Assembly: GCA_022648685.1 (NCBI GenBank)
Contig: JALCMW010000001.1
Location: forward strand, 1-64,000
Direction: 5' to 3'
DNA: 64,000 nucleotides
Source of the DNA: Bacteroidales bacterium
GTDB taxonomy: Bacteria > Bacteroidota > Bacteroidia > Bacteroidales > UBA932
Below, piece after piece: positions 1 through 9,012 of the stretch. Each line of letters opens with the position of its first letter. Position 1 is the stretch's first letter. Position numbers and translations under genes: made by a program. The notes under the pieces were generated by a model. The model made no database searches, was not told where the DNA came from, and was given only the letters and a program-made list of their open reading frames with translations.

Positions 1-255
1 TGTATTTGTTGTGATTTACAAAGGTATGGATGCCTTCCTTTTTCTTGGCTATGATGGACATTTAACTTTACCAAAATATGTACATTTTGCTTTCCCAAAA
101 ATTGTCGATTTAAAGTTACCTATTACATAAGGCCAAAGTGGGCGGGGTATAATAGGGGCAGAGCCCCTAGGAATCGAAGGGAGGGCGCTCGCTTGCGAGC
201 GTATCCCGAACTCGAAGCGAAAAAGAGCCGGTAGCAAAGCTACCAGCTCTTCGAA
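1..255. other. Host DNA left of the prophage; no gene supported
   Basis: This stretch lies outside the left copy of the attachment repeat, so it is the chromosomal sequence that followed the tRNA-Ser gene before integration. I see no convincing gene. It contains two perfect small inverted repeats: one at about 152-169 (TAGGGGC / GCCCCTA) and one at about 187-202 (CGCTCGC / GCGAGCG). A 62-codon reading frame through it has no recognisable motif and overlaps these hairpins, so I do not call it. Confidence 0.6.
217..250 (-). terminator. Displaced original terminator of tRNA-Ser
   Basis: On the minus strand this is AGAGC, T, GGTAGC, a TTT loop, GCTACC, G, GCTCT followed by TTTTTCG: a rho-independent terminator with a single mismatch in the stem. 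It sits 5 nt outside the left attachment repeat, exactly where the terminator of the minus-strand tRNA-Ser would lie if the 48-kb element were removed. Its present use is unknown, because the tRNA is now far away. Confidence 0.75.
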
Positions 256-268
256 GCGGAGAGTGAGG
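256..268. repeat. attL: left 13-bp attachment repeat
   Basis: GCGGAGAGTGAGG is identical to 48646-48658. The right copy is the discriminator base, the 3' acceptor strand and the first T-arm bases of tRNA-Ser. The left copy has no tRNA body attached, so it is the piece of tRNA 3' end left behind by integration. The identity ends sharply on both sides, giving a 13-bp core. Confidence 0.85.
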
Positions 269-329
269 AACCAATCATAATATTTGCAAATCTCTATTCG
301 TCAAATAGTTGCAAATAAGAAATAACCCA

Positions 330-433
330 TAGGTTACAAGTCGGTTACAAGGGTTATGTCCTTTTTTGTCTCTGTTTGTCTCTTCCAATGTCTCTTTGAT
401 GTCCGCGTTTGTCTCTTAGCTTAGCAACGTCTC
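330..433. promoter_or_regulatory. Left-end integrase arm-site cluster (candidate)
   Basis: Five GTCTC motifs lie at 368, 378, 390, 411 and 429, preceded by two GGTTAC motifs at 332 and 343 that are 11 bp apart. The same two motifs are clustered at the right end of the element. Repeated short sites inside both ends of an element with a tyrosine integrase are usually arm-type binding sites. The assignment is inferred from position and repetition. The rest of 269-555 shows no gene. Confidence 0.6.
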
Positions 434-555
434 AAAAGTAGTCTGAATCATCTGGCTTTCAATGAACTTATTCCTTCTTTAAGGCACTGCAAGTGTAACC
501 TATCCATTTGGAATGTGCAAGCATTAACGTGATAAAACGCACCATTAACTACTAT

Positions 556-1428
556 CTAGGGCAACATATTTGTTTTCAATGAATAGCAAATAGGAGATCT
601 TGAAATATCAACATCTATCAAGCTTGAAAAGAACATTATTTCTTTTCCTCGCTTATTGACATATGCAGAGTGGTTCAATTCATATTCAATATTTGGTGTA
701 TTTTTAAACAACGATCTAATGGCACTTGCATTATCATAAGACACAAGCCAATTTGAGTTCATGGCTCGAACGTAATTGATCAACCTTTCGTGATCTGAAT
801 GGTTATAATGATTCATATATAGACAACTGCCCTTTTCATAGTATGGTGGATCTAAATAAAAAAGATTATGTTCGTTGCTTTGAGCACGCATTAGGTCCAA
901 CAAATCAATAGCATCAAGGTTGTATAGTGCGATATGTTCCTTAAATTTTGCTATTGAAGAGATCTTCTTAATAATAACATCTTTATTGAATCTACAATCC
1001 ATTTTATATATACCTGCTTGTCTCAAACCGCCAATTACTCCTGCAGATAAAATTCCCGAACGATTTGTCCTATTCAAATAAAGCGTTGAGAAACCCAAAG
1101 ATAAGAGGCTCTCATATTCTTTGTTATTTTGAATAGATTTCTGCTCATGCCAAGTATCTATATCAATTGGACAATTTTGAATCAATGAGCACAATTCATC
1201 CGTATGAAATAATATAGAATACCAAAAAGCGTATATTGACTTATCTTTATCGTTAAGAACTACCTTATCCACAGTTCCGTATAATAAAAGATTCAAGGCG
1301 ATTGATGCTCCACCTGCAAAAGGTTCTATGTAACAGTTGTGCAAATCATTACAATCACATATTGCTTGAATGAAACCAGCTATTCGCAATTTTCCGCCGG
1401 GATATCTTAATGGAGAAGTGAAAGCCAT
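556..1428 (-). CDS. D12-class DNA adenine N6-methyltransferase, last gene of defence operon
   Basis: 290 residues. It carries the Dam/D12 signature set: PLRYPGGK at the N terminus, EPFAGGASIAL (SAM-binding motif), NDKD, and the catalytic DPPYY at about residues 194-198, followed by VSYD. It would methylate adenine in a short target such as GATC, though specificity cannot be read from the sequence. Its start lies 2 nt after the ParB-like gene stop, so it is translated as the ninth and last gene of the operon. It may protect self-DNA from a nuclease of the same cluster or mark DNA for it. It is not a close copy of the second Dam at 28832-29617. The DNA is visibly AT-rich, like the two genes before it. 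Confidence 0.88.
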   Translation of the reverse strand: MAFTSPLRYPGGKLRIAGFIQAICDCNDLHNCYIEPFAGGASIALNLLLYGTVDKVVLNDKDKSIYAFWYSILFHTDELCSLIQNCPIDIDTWHEQKSIQNNKEYESLLSLGFSTLYLNRTNRSGILSAGVIGGLRQAGIYKMDCRFNKDVIIKKISSIAKFKEHIALYNLDAIDLLDLMRAQSNEHNLFYLDPPYYEKGSCLYMNHYNHSDHERLINYVRAMNSNWLVSYDNASAIRSLFKNTPNIEYELNHSAYVNKRGKEIMFFSSLIDVDISRSPICYSLKTNMLP

Positions 1429-1430
1429 TG

Positions 1431-2837
1431 TTACAAGTTTTTATTTTTTTCTTTCAAGTACAAATATTGCCACAATATTTGAAAAAACTCCTGCAAATTA
1501 TCCCACTTCAATTTAAGGTCATTAGGGAGTGGCTGCCTTGTCATTGAGTGGACATAATCATGAAAATTATTAATGTTTAATATATCATTTGAATTTTCTG
1601 CCACTTTGCGAATATTATGAAGCTGTGCGTTTGATGCAATTTGCTCTGATTCCATCATATCGCAGCACTTATTAATCTTCCCTGACAATTTTACATCTTT
1701 TTTCAATGTCACACCTTTCTTTTCGAGAAAACAATCAATAGATATTTCTATAAAAACTCTGAACAAAATGCCGACGGCATTAGGCACAGTATTGGTAGAA
1801 TTATCAATGAGAAGACCTTCGCGTAACTCTCTATAAATATTATTAATTTTAGGTTCCAAGATAGATAACCTACAAGATGATGGAATTAGATAGGACCTGT
1901 CAATGGATTTTGGAAGAACTCTCTGTTTATTATTTGTTATACTACTCGATAACGATACTGCGGATTCGCCAAAGATATCAGATGATGTACGGTTATGAAT
2001 TTGCTCTTTAACTTTACTCTCATCGGTTTCTTTAATATTATTAAGGTAGTCCTCAATGGCTTCTTTCCTATTCAAGTCTCTTGAAGTGATTCTTTTTCCA
2101 TGAAATGTTTGTCTATTGAGAACATCATTAATAATGACTGATAATTCTGATTTAAACTGCTGTTCGCGAAGAACAATAAATGCGCCATCCTCGTTTATAT
2201 TATACTCATATTTACTATTTGCCAAAGTCGATGCTACTATGCGAAAGAAAGTTGTAACAAAACCTCGTCCCAATACTGCTTCCTTCATTTCTTCAGGAAT
2301 ATCTTCCAAAGACATAACCATTTTAGTTATTCCTGTTTTAATGAGTTCTGTTCTAGTAGCAGTATTACGACGAATTCGATAATTGGCGCGTTCTGGTTCT
2401 TGCCAATTAACTTCGTTATTGGACTTTATATGTTTTCTATCAATATATCTAAGTCCCTTTTCTTTTGTTGATACTATAATGCACTCAATATTAGTGGCGT
2501 TAGATATCGGGCAGTTAAGGCTGTTGATATGTTGGATTAAAACGTTATCTTCTGAAATCCTTGGCGATAATAATAATTTATATGCAGCCAACCTCCGATT
2601 ACCCTCCAAGACAATATACCTATCCTCCTCGTCTTGCCAAACCACTAACTTTTCTAATTGCGGCATATCAAAATCAGCCGCTATTTCATCAATTAATTGG
2701 CGAACCTTAAAATCATCTTTTGATAAGAAATATTTTAAGAGCACCTGTTCATCCTGATTATAATACTTATCAGGAAACCTTGCGTTTTCATCCCATAGAT
2801 GAAGCTCTGAGATTGGTAAAGAAATAGTCCTGTCCAT
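1431..2837 (-). CDS. ParB-like N-terminal domain protein
   Basis: 468 residues. The N-terminal ~100 residues look like a ParB/Srx fold: a PISELHLWDENAR strand-loop and, near residue 77, VLEGNRRLAAYKLL, the GNRR variant of the ParB GxxR motif that binds a nucleotide (CTP in ParB, ATP in other members). The remaining ~360 residues are largely helical, with no motif I recognise. No ParABS context (no ParA) is present. It sits 10 nt after an AAA-TOPRIM ATPase gene and 2 nt before a Dam gene. A DNA-binding switch or nuclease subunit working with the ATPase is plausible, but function is inferred only from the fold and neighbours. Confidence 0.7.
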   Translation of the reverse strand: MDRTISLPISELHLWDENARFPDKYYNQDEQVLLKYFLSKDDFKVRQLIDEIAADFDMPQLEKLVVWQDEEDRYIVLEGNRRLAAYKLLLSPRISEDNVLIQHINSLNCPISNATNIECIIVSTKEKGLRYIDRKHIKSNNEVNWQEPERANYRIRRNTATRTELIKTGITKMVMSLEDIPEEMKEAVLGRGFVTTFFRIVASTLANSKYEYNINEDGAFIVLREQQFKSELSVIINDVLNRQTFHGKRITSRDLNRKEAIEDYLNNIKETDESKVKEQIHNRTSSDIFGESAVSLSSSITNNKQRVLPKSIDRSYLIPSSCRLSILEPKINNIYRELREGLLIDNSTNTVPNAVGILFRVFIEISIDCFLEKKGVTLKKDVKLSGKINKCCDMMESEQIASNAQLHNIRKVAENSNDILNINNFHDYVHSMTRQPLPNDLKLKWDNLQEFFQILWQYLYLKEKNKNL

Positions 2838-2847
2838 AATCTTATTT

Positions 2848-4494
2848 TTACTTGTCTATCAAAGAACTGATTGCAGACTTAAGGTCGTTAATAAATTGAT
2901 TAACAATTGTATAATTGTCTACACAAAAGTAATGAATTAGGTTAATCTTTTCAAAATGTTGTTTATTCTTGACAAACCACTCCTTGCGGGATACTCGTAA
3001 ATCTTTATTTGGTTCCTTATTCAAAGGAAATTCATCAATAATACTCTCTTTCACTATACTGCAATGATACCCGTCAGGAACATTTTCCCATATGGAATGT
3101 TTTGAGTTATCCACTAGTGTTTTCAAATACATGTATACCTGATATTCAGGAGCGTATGTACTAGCATCGTCACTATTTGTAGTCATGGCAGGTAGTACGA
3201 TAATGTTACTGCATTGTTCAACAATATTTTTATCTTTTGGCTTCTGCAGAACATCATTATCCAGCACAATAACTACTGAGTTAAAGTAGGAATCCACACT
3301 ATGTAGTTTAAGAATATTATCACAACCTAATCTTGCAGCCACATAACAAAAATTGTGGTGATACATATTTTCCAAAGAGATGTCTTCATTCTTGATAATA
3401 TTATCGTATATCCACTTTGCTTCCTCGTCTTCAAAATAGACTTTGATATCTGGCAACTTTTCTGGCTGAGGGAGAATGCTTAGCATGTCGTTTTTAATTC
3501 GAATATATGATGGAGATTGCATTAGAGTTGGGTCCAACGGATTCTGAAGGTAAACGACACTATCAACATTCCTTCCGTTTCTTGCGGTCTCGTCTGCTAT
3601 CTTCAGGACCTCTTGTATTATTGTTAAAGAGTGAGATGTAACAATTACCTGTAATGATAAACGTCTTGCTTCTGTTTTTAATAGCTCGATTAATTTAATT
3701 TGAGCTTTTGGGTGAAAACCATCTTCTATCTCATCAATTAATAGTAAGCCGCCAATGTAATTGTCACCCTGCTCTCTCTTTAATTTATTAAATGAAGCAA
3801 GGGCCGTAATAATTGAGCTTAACGAGTCCTGCCCTAATGATATTGTTTTTGATGAATGTGCGAACTCTGGCAATAATGATCGTTTAGTAGTACCTTTAAC
3901 TTCTTGTTTAATAACATTATTAGAGTCAAGTACCTTGTTGTCAATTACTTTCTTGAAATTATCATGAATGTATTGTTTATCATCATCTTGGATTCTGGTC
4001 CATATAGAAGAGTTTAAAGAATCTTGTTGTTCTCCTAACGGTATCATTCTGCTCATGCTTAAAAACAATGTTGGGATAGGGACTTTTGCCGATTCTCCAA
4101 CATCCCATCCTTCCTGTTTGCCACGCGGCACAACTTTAAGCCTGTCACCTTGGGATTCTTTATGCTTGCTCACCGTACAAGTCTTTATCAAATCATCAGC
4201 ATCTTCCTTACAGTAGAACAATTGGACATATGACTTTTTTGATCGGATTTTTTCATAGTCTTTCACCTCGTCAAGAACGAATAGCTCGTGAAACTGCGCC
4301 TGAAAACTCTTTCCGAACAAAGTCTCTCCATCCTTTTTTTTGATTTCAGATCCGTTTGCAATTAGTCCGAGAATTGTAGATTTCCCAATTCCGTTATGAC
4401 CGGCAATCACAGTAATTCTATCAGCAATATTGATTGTGATATTCTTTAACATCCTAAAAGAAGGATCGCCAAAAGTGATTTTTGAAACTTTCAT
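2848..4494 (-). CDS. AAA ATPase with C-terminal TOPRIM-like domain (OLD-like)
   Basis: 548 residues from the ATG at 4494; a GTG two codons upstream is also possible. The ABC/SMC-type ATPase domain has Walker A GHNGIGKST (about residues 32-40), a signature-like SLGQDSLS, Walker B LLLIDEIEDGFHP and a TSHS switch histidine. After about residue 350 come a VYFEDEEAK segment and a VVIVLDND segment, which match the acidic Glu...Asp-x-Asp pattern of TOPRIM nucleases. This architecture is that of OLD-family overcoming-lysogenization nucleases, many of which act in phage defence, for example in Gabija with a helicase partner. Here the neighbours are a ParB-like protein and a Dam rather than a UvrD helicase, 6 nt after the GIY-YIG gene. 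Confidence 0.78.
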   Translation of the reverse strand: MKVSKITFGDPSFRMLKNITINIADRITVIAGHNGIGKSTILGLIANGSEIKKKDGETLFGKSFQAQFHELFVLDEVKDYEKIRSKKSYVQLFYCKEDADDLIKTCTVSKHKESQGDRLKVVPRGKQEGWDVGESAKVPIPTLFLSMSRMIPLGEQQDSLNSSIWTRIQDDDKQYIHDNFKKVIDNKVLDSNNVIKQEVKGTTKRSLLPEFAHSSKTISLGQDSLSSIITALASFNKLKREQGDNYIGGLLLIDEIEDGFHPKAQIKLIELLKTEARRLSLQVIVTSHSLTIIQEVLKIADETARNGRNVDSVVYLQNPLDPTLMQSPSYIRIKNDMLSILPQPEKLPDIKVYFEDEEAKWIYDNIIKNEDISLENMYHHNFCYVAARLGCDNILKLHSVDSYFNSVVIVLDNDVLQKPKDKNIVEQCSNIIVLPAMTTNSDDASTYAPEYQVYMYLKTLVDNSKHSIWENVPDGYHCSIVKESIIDEFPLNKEPNKDLRVSRKEWFVKNKQHFEKINLIHYFCVDNYTIVNQFINDLKSAISSLIDK

Positions 4495-4506
4495 CTGCAC
4501 GGATAA

Positions 4507-5187
4507 TTAATTAATACAATTATTCTGTTCGTCTCTGATATCAGTGAGCTTTTTGCCTTTATATGTGAACCACAATGTACCTTGGACTGGGTAGTCAAAA
4601 TGCTTCAACTCTTTTGCTAATGCAGACACCGAGGTTACCACATCTTTAAATTTTATGTGACGTTCATCTACAACGATTGCTGTTATTGAAGGATCTTCTA
4701 AGAAACATATCTCGCTTCCTTGTGGGATGCCACACTCATAAAAATTGAAAGGAGGTCTTTTGGCATTTTCACTAATCTCCTTTGCTAACTTCTCATCAAG
4801 AATTTCATGGCCCTCTGGCTTTAATCTTTTCAAACGGTTTTGTGTTCCACTTATTTGAGCAATACACTCAAGTAAACGATAACCATCCTCAGCACTCATA
4901 GCATAGAATTCTTTCACTCTTTCTTTTCCATCAAACACTTCTATTGTGCGCAGCTCTGGGTTAAGGCTGTCTATTAATTCATGTAATTTGACATCAGTCA
5001 ATGTGCTATCGACCTCATAAACAGCATAGGCCCTAAAAGCGAATGGGACAGTCTCACTTCGATTAAGCTGTTTTAGCCTATTCTCAAGATTGCTCGCATA
5101 CCCGATTTTTATGTAATCAGGGAATGACGGATTGGTTAAAATATATATTACTCCTTTGGGCATAGTTTTACATATTTTAATAATCAT
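4507..5187 (-). CDS. GIY-YIG nuclease (T5orf172/MUG113 type) with RAMA-like C-terminal domain
   Basis: 226 residues. The GIY-YIG core is GVIYILTNPSF...YIKIGYASN followed by LENRLKQLNRSE, with the conserved Arg and a later Glu, the pattern of the T5orf172 subgroup. The last ~70 residues (ICFLEDPSITAIVV...SVSALAKEL...GTLWFTYKGKKL) resemble RAMA/DUF4357 modules, which are predicted readers of modified DNA. A nuclease plus a modification-sensing module suggests cleavage that depends on methylation state; this is inference. The start at 5187 gives an ATGA overlap with the HerA gene; an internal ATG at 5163 would begin at MPKGV and is also possible. Sixth gene of the operon. Confidence 0.75.
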   Translation of the reverse strand: MIIKICKTMPKGVIYILTNPSFPDYIKIGYASNLENRLKQLNRSETVPFAFRAYAVYEVDSTLTDVKLHELIDSLNPELRTIEVFDGKERVKEFYAMSAEDGYRLLECIAQISGTQNRLKRLKPEGHEILDEKLAKEISENAKRPPFNFYECGIPQGSEICFLEDPSITAIVVDERHIKFKDVVTSVSALAKELKHFDYPVQGTLWFTYKGKKLTDIRDEQNNCIN

Positions 5188-6767
5188 ATCAAATGCGTGA
5201 CCTTAATTTTCTTGTAGTTCTTGCCGGAGATGCCAAGCAGAGCCATAGTATTGTCCTTGATGATCAACTCTCCTTTCTGAAGGCCGGCAATCTCGCTCTT
5301 TATGTCTTGGAAGTCTTTCCCGCTAACGCCGAACAGGTCTTTTATCACAGAATCATTGATGCTCTGCTGCTTCATTATCAATGGGTACTGAGCATTGGCA
5401 TAGAAATCAAAGTGTTTACTCTTAAAGCTATCCATATTCTGAGTCGCCAATATAATACTCAATCCTTTGTTCCTCCCGACAGCTATCAGATTTCTCAAAG
5501 GGTGATTATCAAAATCAAGCATATAGTGGGCCTCATCAATAACTGTAAAATGACGGATTTGCACATAATCGTCATTAACAATCTGCTTTTCCAGACTTTC
5601 GTAAATAATATTTAGTTTTGAAATAACGAAGTAAACTATGGCCTTGGCAATAACGCCATCTTTCGGAAACGCATCCATCTTGATGATAAAACACTCGTCT
5701 ACTAGATTAACCGTATCTTCTGTGGCAAACAGATTATTTCTTACAAGCTGTTTTAGAACTGATGTAACGCTATCGTCTTTATCTGGCTTTGCCATTTTGC
5801 TCTGATAAAACTGCAACATCAATGAAAAAGAAATTGGACGTCCATTAGTCTTCTTGTATGCGTCAACTATTGCTTCACTCAAGCGATTGCTCATATTGGC
5901 GCTAATGCTTGCATTATCGATTGCACATAATGCATTGGCCATCTCAGTAGAATAAAGATTGATTTCATTCAATGGATGACCGAAGAAGTCCTTAAAAGGA
6001 GTAAACGGCAATGGCTTCTGAACTGGGTCCAAAATGCAACTTCTATTTACTTCAAATAAACTAAGCCAATTATTATTAGCCGGATCTGAGAACTCGCCCT
6101 TGTAATCAAAAAGCAAGAAGTTGACAGGATAGGGAGTCTCTATTGAAAGGCTCCTGAACTGTTCTATTAATACGGCCAAGAGGTTTGTTTTTCCAGATCC
6201 AGTTGTCCCTGCCACTAAAACCTGCGCATTGGTGACCGATCGACCATTGATGTTTAACTTTGCCTCAACAGAGTCAGAGTATTCACCTATCAGGAGCTCA
6301 AGCGCCGGTATTGTGCTTGAAGCATGCTTTTTATCGCTTGCAGCATACAAGAACGAATCTAAGTTTGATTCATCCAGAAGATAATGTAACCCTCTGTACA
6401 TTTCGCTAGCGACTATCCTCGAAACTACAGTATAATCTCTCCAGTCCACATTTAATGCGTCATATCTTAGTTTCAGCAGTGAAGAGAAAAAAGGCTTCAG
6501 ATTATCCTTGGTAAAGAAAGTCGCTACAAGATGTTGATTATTCTTCGAGAGTGGAATCTTTTCAGCATCAACAAGATTTCTCTTCTCTTGGAGGTTCAAT
6601 CCAGCGATAAGGCAGAGACGAAGAACCTTATTCAGCGGGAAGGTATATGGGTTATTGCCGTCCGCCTGCTGGGATAGGTTAAACTTAGTCTCCAGTATTG
6701 ATTTAAGCGGTGTAATATCTTCAATTATACCCTCCGCCTGTCTCAGATTATCAAGTAATACTTCCAT
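5184..6767 (-). CDS. HerA/FtsK-type ATPase with DndE-like N-terminal domain
   Basis: 527 residues. Residues ~1-105 follow the DndE layout: LKSILETKFNLS, then a helix PLNKVLRLCLIAGLNL, an acidic stretch, then ATFFTKDN. Residues ~150-527 are a HerA/DUF87 hexameric pump: Walker A AGTTGSGKTNL (about 186-196), LLFDYKGEF, Walker B FTVIDEAHYML, and ILATQN. HerA-family ATPases translocate DNA and often drive a partner nuclease. A DndE-like domain followed directly by HerA, next to a DndD-like gene, points to a Dnd-derived machine without the sulfur-transfer genes dndA or dndC. Starts 3 nt after dndD-like; overlaps GIY-YIG by ATGA. The DndE assignment is by eye and less secure than HerA. Confidence 0.8.
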   Translation of the reverse strand: MEVLLDNLRQAEGIIEDITPLKSILETKFNLSQQADGNNPYTFPLNKVLRLCLIAGLNLQEKRNLVDAEKIPLSKNNQHLVATFFTKDNLKPFFSSLLKLRYDALNVDWRDYTVVSRIVASEMYRGLHYLLDESNLDSFLYAASDKKHASSTIPALELLIGEYSDSVEAKLNINGRSVTNAQVLVAGTTGSGKTNLLAVLIEQFRSLSIETPYPVNFLLFDYKGEFSDPANNNWLSLFEVNRSCILDPVQKPLPFTPFKDFFGHPLNEINLYSTEMANALCAIDNASISANMSNRLSEAIVDAYKKTNGRPISFSLMLQFYQSKMAKPDKDDSVTSVLKQLVRNNLFATEDTVNLVDECFIIKMDAFPKDGVIAKAIVYFVISKLNIIYESLEKQIVNDDYVQIRHFTVIDEAHYMLDFDNHPLRNLIAVGRNKGLSIILATQNMDSFKSKHFDFYANAQYPLIMKQQSINDSVIKDLFGVSGKDFQDIKSEIAGLQKGELIIKDNTMALLGISGKNYKKIKVTHLI

Positions 6768-6770
6768 ATC

Positions 6771-8774
6771 TTATTCGCTTAATTGAATACCGAAATACCC
6801 ACTTTCAACATTTGTACATTGCTGTTCCACATCTCTTGTTAAAGTATATGATTTAGCGACAAATGGCTCAAGCTTGATGTAATCCTTGTCTTTTCTAATT
6901 TCTGACGTAGTGCAAAGCAAAATCGTTTGTTCTGCAAGGTCAGGAAAGTACTCTTCCATCAGAACGTCTCGGCTCTCTTCATCCAGCACGCCCATTACCG
7001 TATCAATCATCACAGGAGGATTATAGTCTCCCAAGTTTCTAAGAACCTTCAAGAGTACCTGAATAAAAATTTGCTTTGAAGCTGCATTCAACTGATTAAG
7101 CGAGATAATGTTTCCAGACTTATGATAGAGTTTTATGGAAAAATTCTCGAGTTGGTCAGATAGCTCCACTTTTGATATGCAGTTTTTGTATGAGATTAGC
7201 AACTTATTTAGCTGTTCCTTCATATCTTCTTCAATCTTGCGCTTCTTGCGTAACAGCAATGAATTAGCGACATCATCGAAGAATTTTTTCAGCTCTACTA
7301 AAGTGTCATACTTAACATCTGGTTCTTGCTGAAGTTGGATATCATACTGATGAATTTGTTTTTCAAGTCGAGAAATCCTTCCCCGTATATCCGTCGACGA
7401 ATCTTTTAGATTGTTCAGCTTTGCCTCCGAATCTTCGTAGTCCTTGATAATGGTAGCGTTTCCACCTCTTTGCATACGTTCCAGACTGTCTTTCTGCATT
7501 TCCTGTTCTTTAAGCGTTGAAACCCTTGTATCGACATCATGACGAAGTGTATCAAGCTGAATAAAAGTATTGACAGAATGTGAAGATAGCGCCGCTTTTA
7601 TCGCATCAACCTCTGTTCCGTCCAAATACGAATACTTATCAAGGATACCCTCTTGGGCCATCTGTTGTTTACGCAGATAAGCAACAATCTTTTCATCGTC
7701 GATTCCTTCAACACATAAAAGATTCTTTTTGAGGTATTTTAGAATTTGGTTCGTAATATCTTGTAATTGTTCGAGTGACAATTGTTCTCCTATCTTGCGT
7801 TGAATCTCCTCCTTTGAACGGATTACATCATTAAGTTCAAGGGAAATATTACTTATCATCTTGGGAATAAAGACATTCAATTCTAACGCATCGACTACCG
7901 ACTTCAATTGTTCATTATAGTTTGCCGCGGCTCGCTTGGTATCTTCAATCTTTGATTTCAGGTCTTCAATTTTCACGCGGTTATCCGCAATGGCCTTAGC
8001 GCCATCTTTCGCAATCTCATACTCGTCCTTGATATTTACCATGAACTTATAGAGACGATCCTGCTCAATTGTGTTTTGATTGAGTTCAAGCTCAAGGTCC
8101 GATTTCTGCTTACACAGATTGTTATATTCGTCGGCCTCTTTTTGAGCTGCCAATCGTTTGGCCGCCCATTCTTGCTGTAGCCTTTCAGATGCCCGTTCCA
8201 ATTGAATGTACTTATTAAAGCCCATTACATTCTCAATATTATCACGGATAATCTGTGCGAACACATTCTCTTTCAGCAAATCGCTTGATTGCATGGCATC
8301 AAACAGGAAATACTTGCTCAACTCCTGCGGAAGATTAGCCTTGATAATTTTATTGACCTGCTGTTCCGCTTGTGCTCGCTGTGCAAATGTCATTGCCGTT
8401 CCAAAAACGAATTGATTTCCATTCATATTCAATGACACGCTTTCAACCGGCATTTCCGAAGGGTTTAACTTGTATATGCGCCGAAGAATATACTTTTGTT
8501 CTTGTCCCAGAACCATACCTACAAAAGTAAGCTCAAGAACGATTTCAGGATCAGTATGACCCATGGCGCCATTATTAAACAGTTCCACGAAATGTTCCTT
8601 ATTCCGGATTTTTAAGCCATACAATGCTCCACAAATTGCCTCGAATAGAGTAGTCTTGCCACCACCATTCATACCGCCAATCAATACTATCGGTCTATTT
8701 GGGCTAATAGACAAATCAAGATCCAAAGACAGGTAGGTCTTATAATTCTTAATCTTTATATTCTTGATAATCAT
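6771..8774 (-). CDS. DndD-like SMC/Rad50-family ATPase
   Basis: 667 residues. Walker A is GGMNGGGKTTLFEAICGALYG (about 33-53). It then has the LPxELSKYFLFDA segment typical of DndD and a long heptad-rich middle (about 200-530) that should form a coiled-coil arm. The C-terminal half-site is less canonical: NQLNAASKQIFIQVLLK in the signature position and PPVMIDTVMGVLD as Walker B. DndD works with DndB/C/E in DNA phosphorothioation, but here there is no DndC sulfur transferase. So a role in DNA sensing or loading with the adjacent HerA ATPase is more likely. Starts 11 nt after the small-protein gene. Confidence 0.82.
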   Translation of the reverse strand: MIIKNIKIKNYKTYLSLDLDLSISPNRPIVLIGGMNGGGKTTLFEAICGALYGLKIRNKEHFVELFNNGAMGHTDPEIVLELTFVGMVLGQEQKYILRRIYKLNPSEMPVESVSLNMNGNQFVFGTAMTFAQRAQAEQQVNKIIKANLPQELSKYFLFDAMQSSDLLKENVFAQIIRDNIENVMGFNKYIQLERASERLQQEWAAKRLAAQKEADEYNNLCKQKSDLELELNQNTIEQDRLYKFMVNIKDEYEIAKDGAKAIADNRVKIEDLKSKIEDTKRAAANYNEQLKSVVDALELNVFIPKMISNISLELNDVIRSKEEIQRKIGEQLSLEQLQDITNQILKYLKKNLLCVEGIDDEKIVAYLRKQQMAQEGILDKYSYLDGTEVDAIKAALSSHSVNTFIQLDTLRHDVDTRVSTLKEQEMQKDSLERMQRGGNATIIKDYEDSEAKLNNLKDSSTDIRGRISRLEKQIHQYDIQLQQEPDVKYDTLVELKKFFDDVANSLLLRKKRKIEEDMKEQLNKLLISYKNCISKVELSDQLENFSIKLYHKSGNIISLNQLNAASKQIFIQVLLKVLRNLGDYNPPVMIDTVMGVLDEESRDVLMEEYFPDLAEQTILLCTTSEIRKDKDYIKLEPFVAKSYTLTRDVEQQCTNVESGYFGIQLSE

Positions 8775-8785
8775 AGAGCGTACAG

Positions 8786-9001
8786 TTATTTCACGAGTTG
8801 AATGGCCGCGTTGATTATGCTTTCGGTATCAGAGTCTGACATCTCAATTTTGTCAACCTTTGATGCATGAAATTTTCGTAAAATCTCCTCGCTGACCCAA
8901 TCGAAATCGAGGTGGTGTTTTTCGCAAAGACTCTTGATTAAGTCTAAATCCTCCTCCCTGATTCCATAATGGAGGAACTTGCTGTCTAATCCTTTTGCCA
9001 T
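8786..9001 (-). CDS. Small acidic protein of DndD-type modification clusters
   Basis: 71 residues from ATG 9001 (MAKGLDSKF); the frame extends upstream to a TTG that would overlap Res, but the ATG 12 nt after the Res stop is better placed. It is a helical protein rich in Asp/Glu (REEDLDLIKSLCEKH..., EMSDSDTESI). Small proteins of this size sit beside DndD-like genes in other clusters annotated as DNA modification system-associated, but I cannot confirm homology without a search. It may be an adaptor or regulator. It is kept between Res and the DndD-like gene with short gaps on both sides, which argues that it is a real gene. Confidence 0.65.
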   Translation of the reverse strand: MAKGLDSKFLHYGIREEDLDLIKSLCEKHHLDFDWVSEEILRKFHASKVDKIEMSDSDTESIINAAIQLVK

Positions 9002-9012
9002 AATCTTGAATG

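Noticed and set aside
49..237. 62-codon minus-strand frame at the left edge.
   Set aside because: Overlaps hairpins and the tRNA terminator region; no motif.
2848..4494. Gabija or retron-type system around the OLD-like ATPase.
   Set aside because: No UvrD-like helicase and no reverse transcriptase adjoin it.
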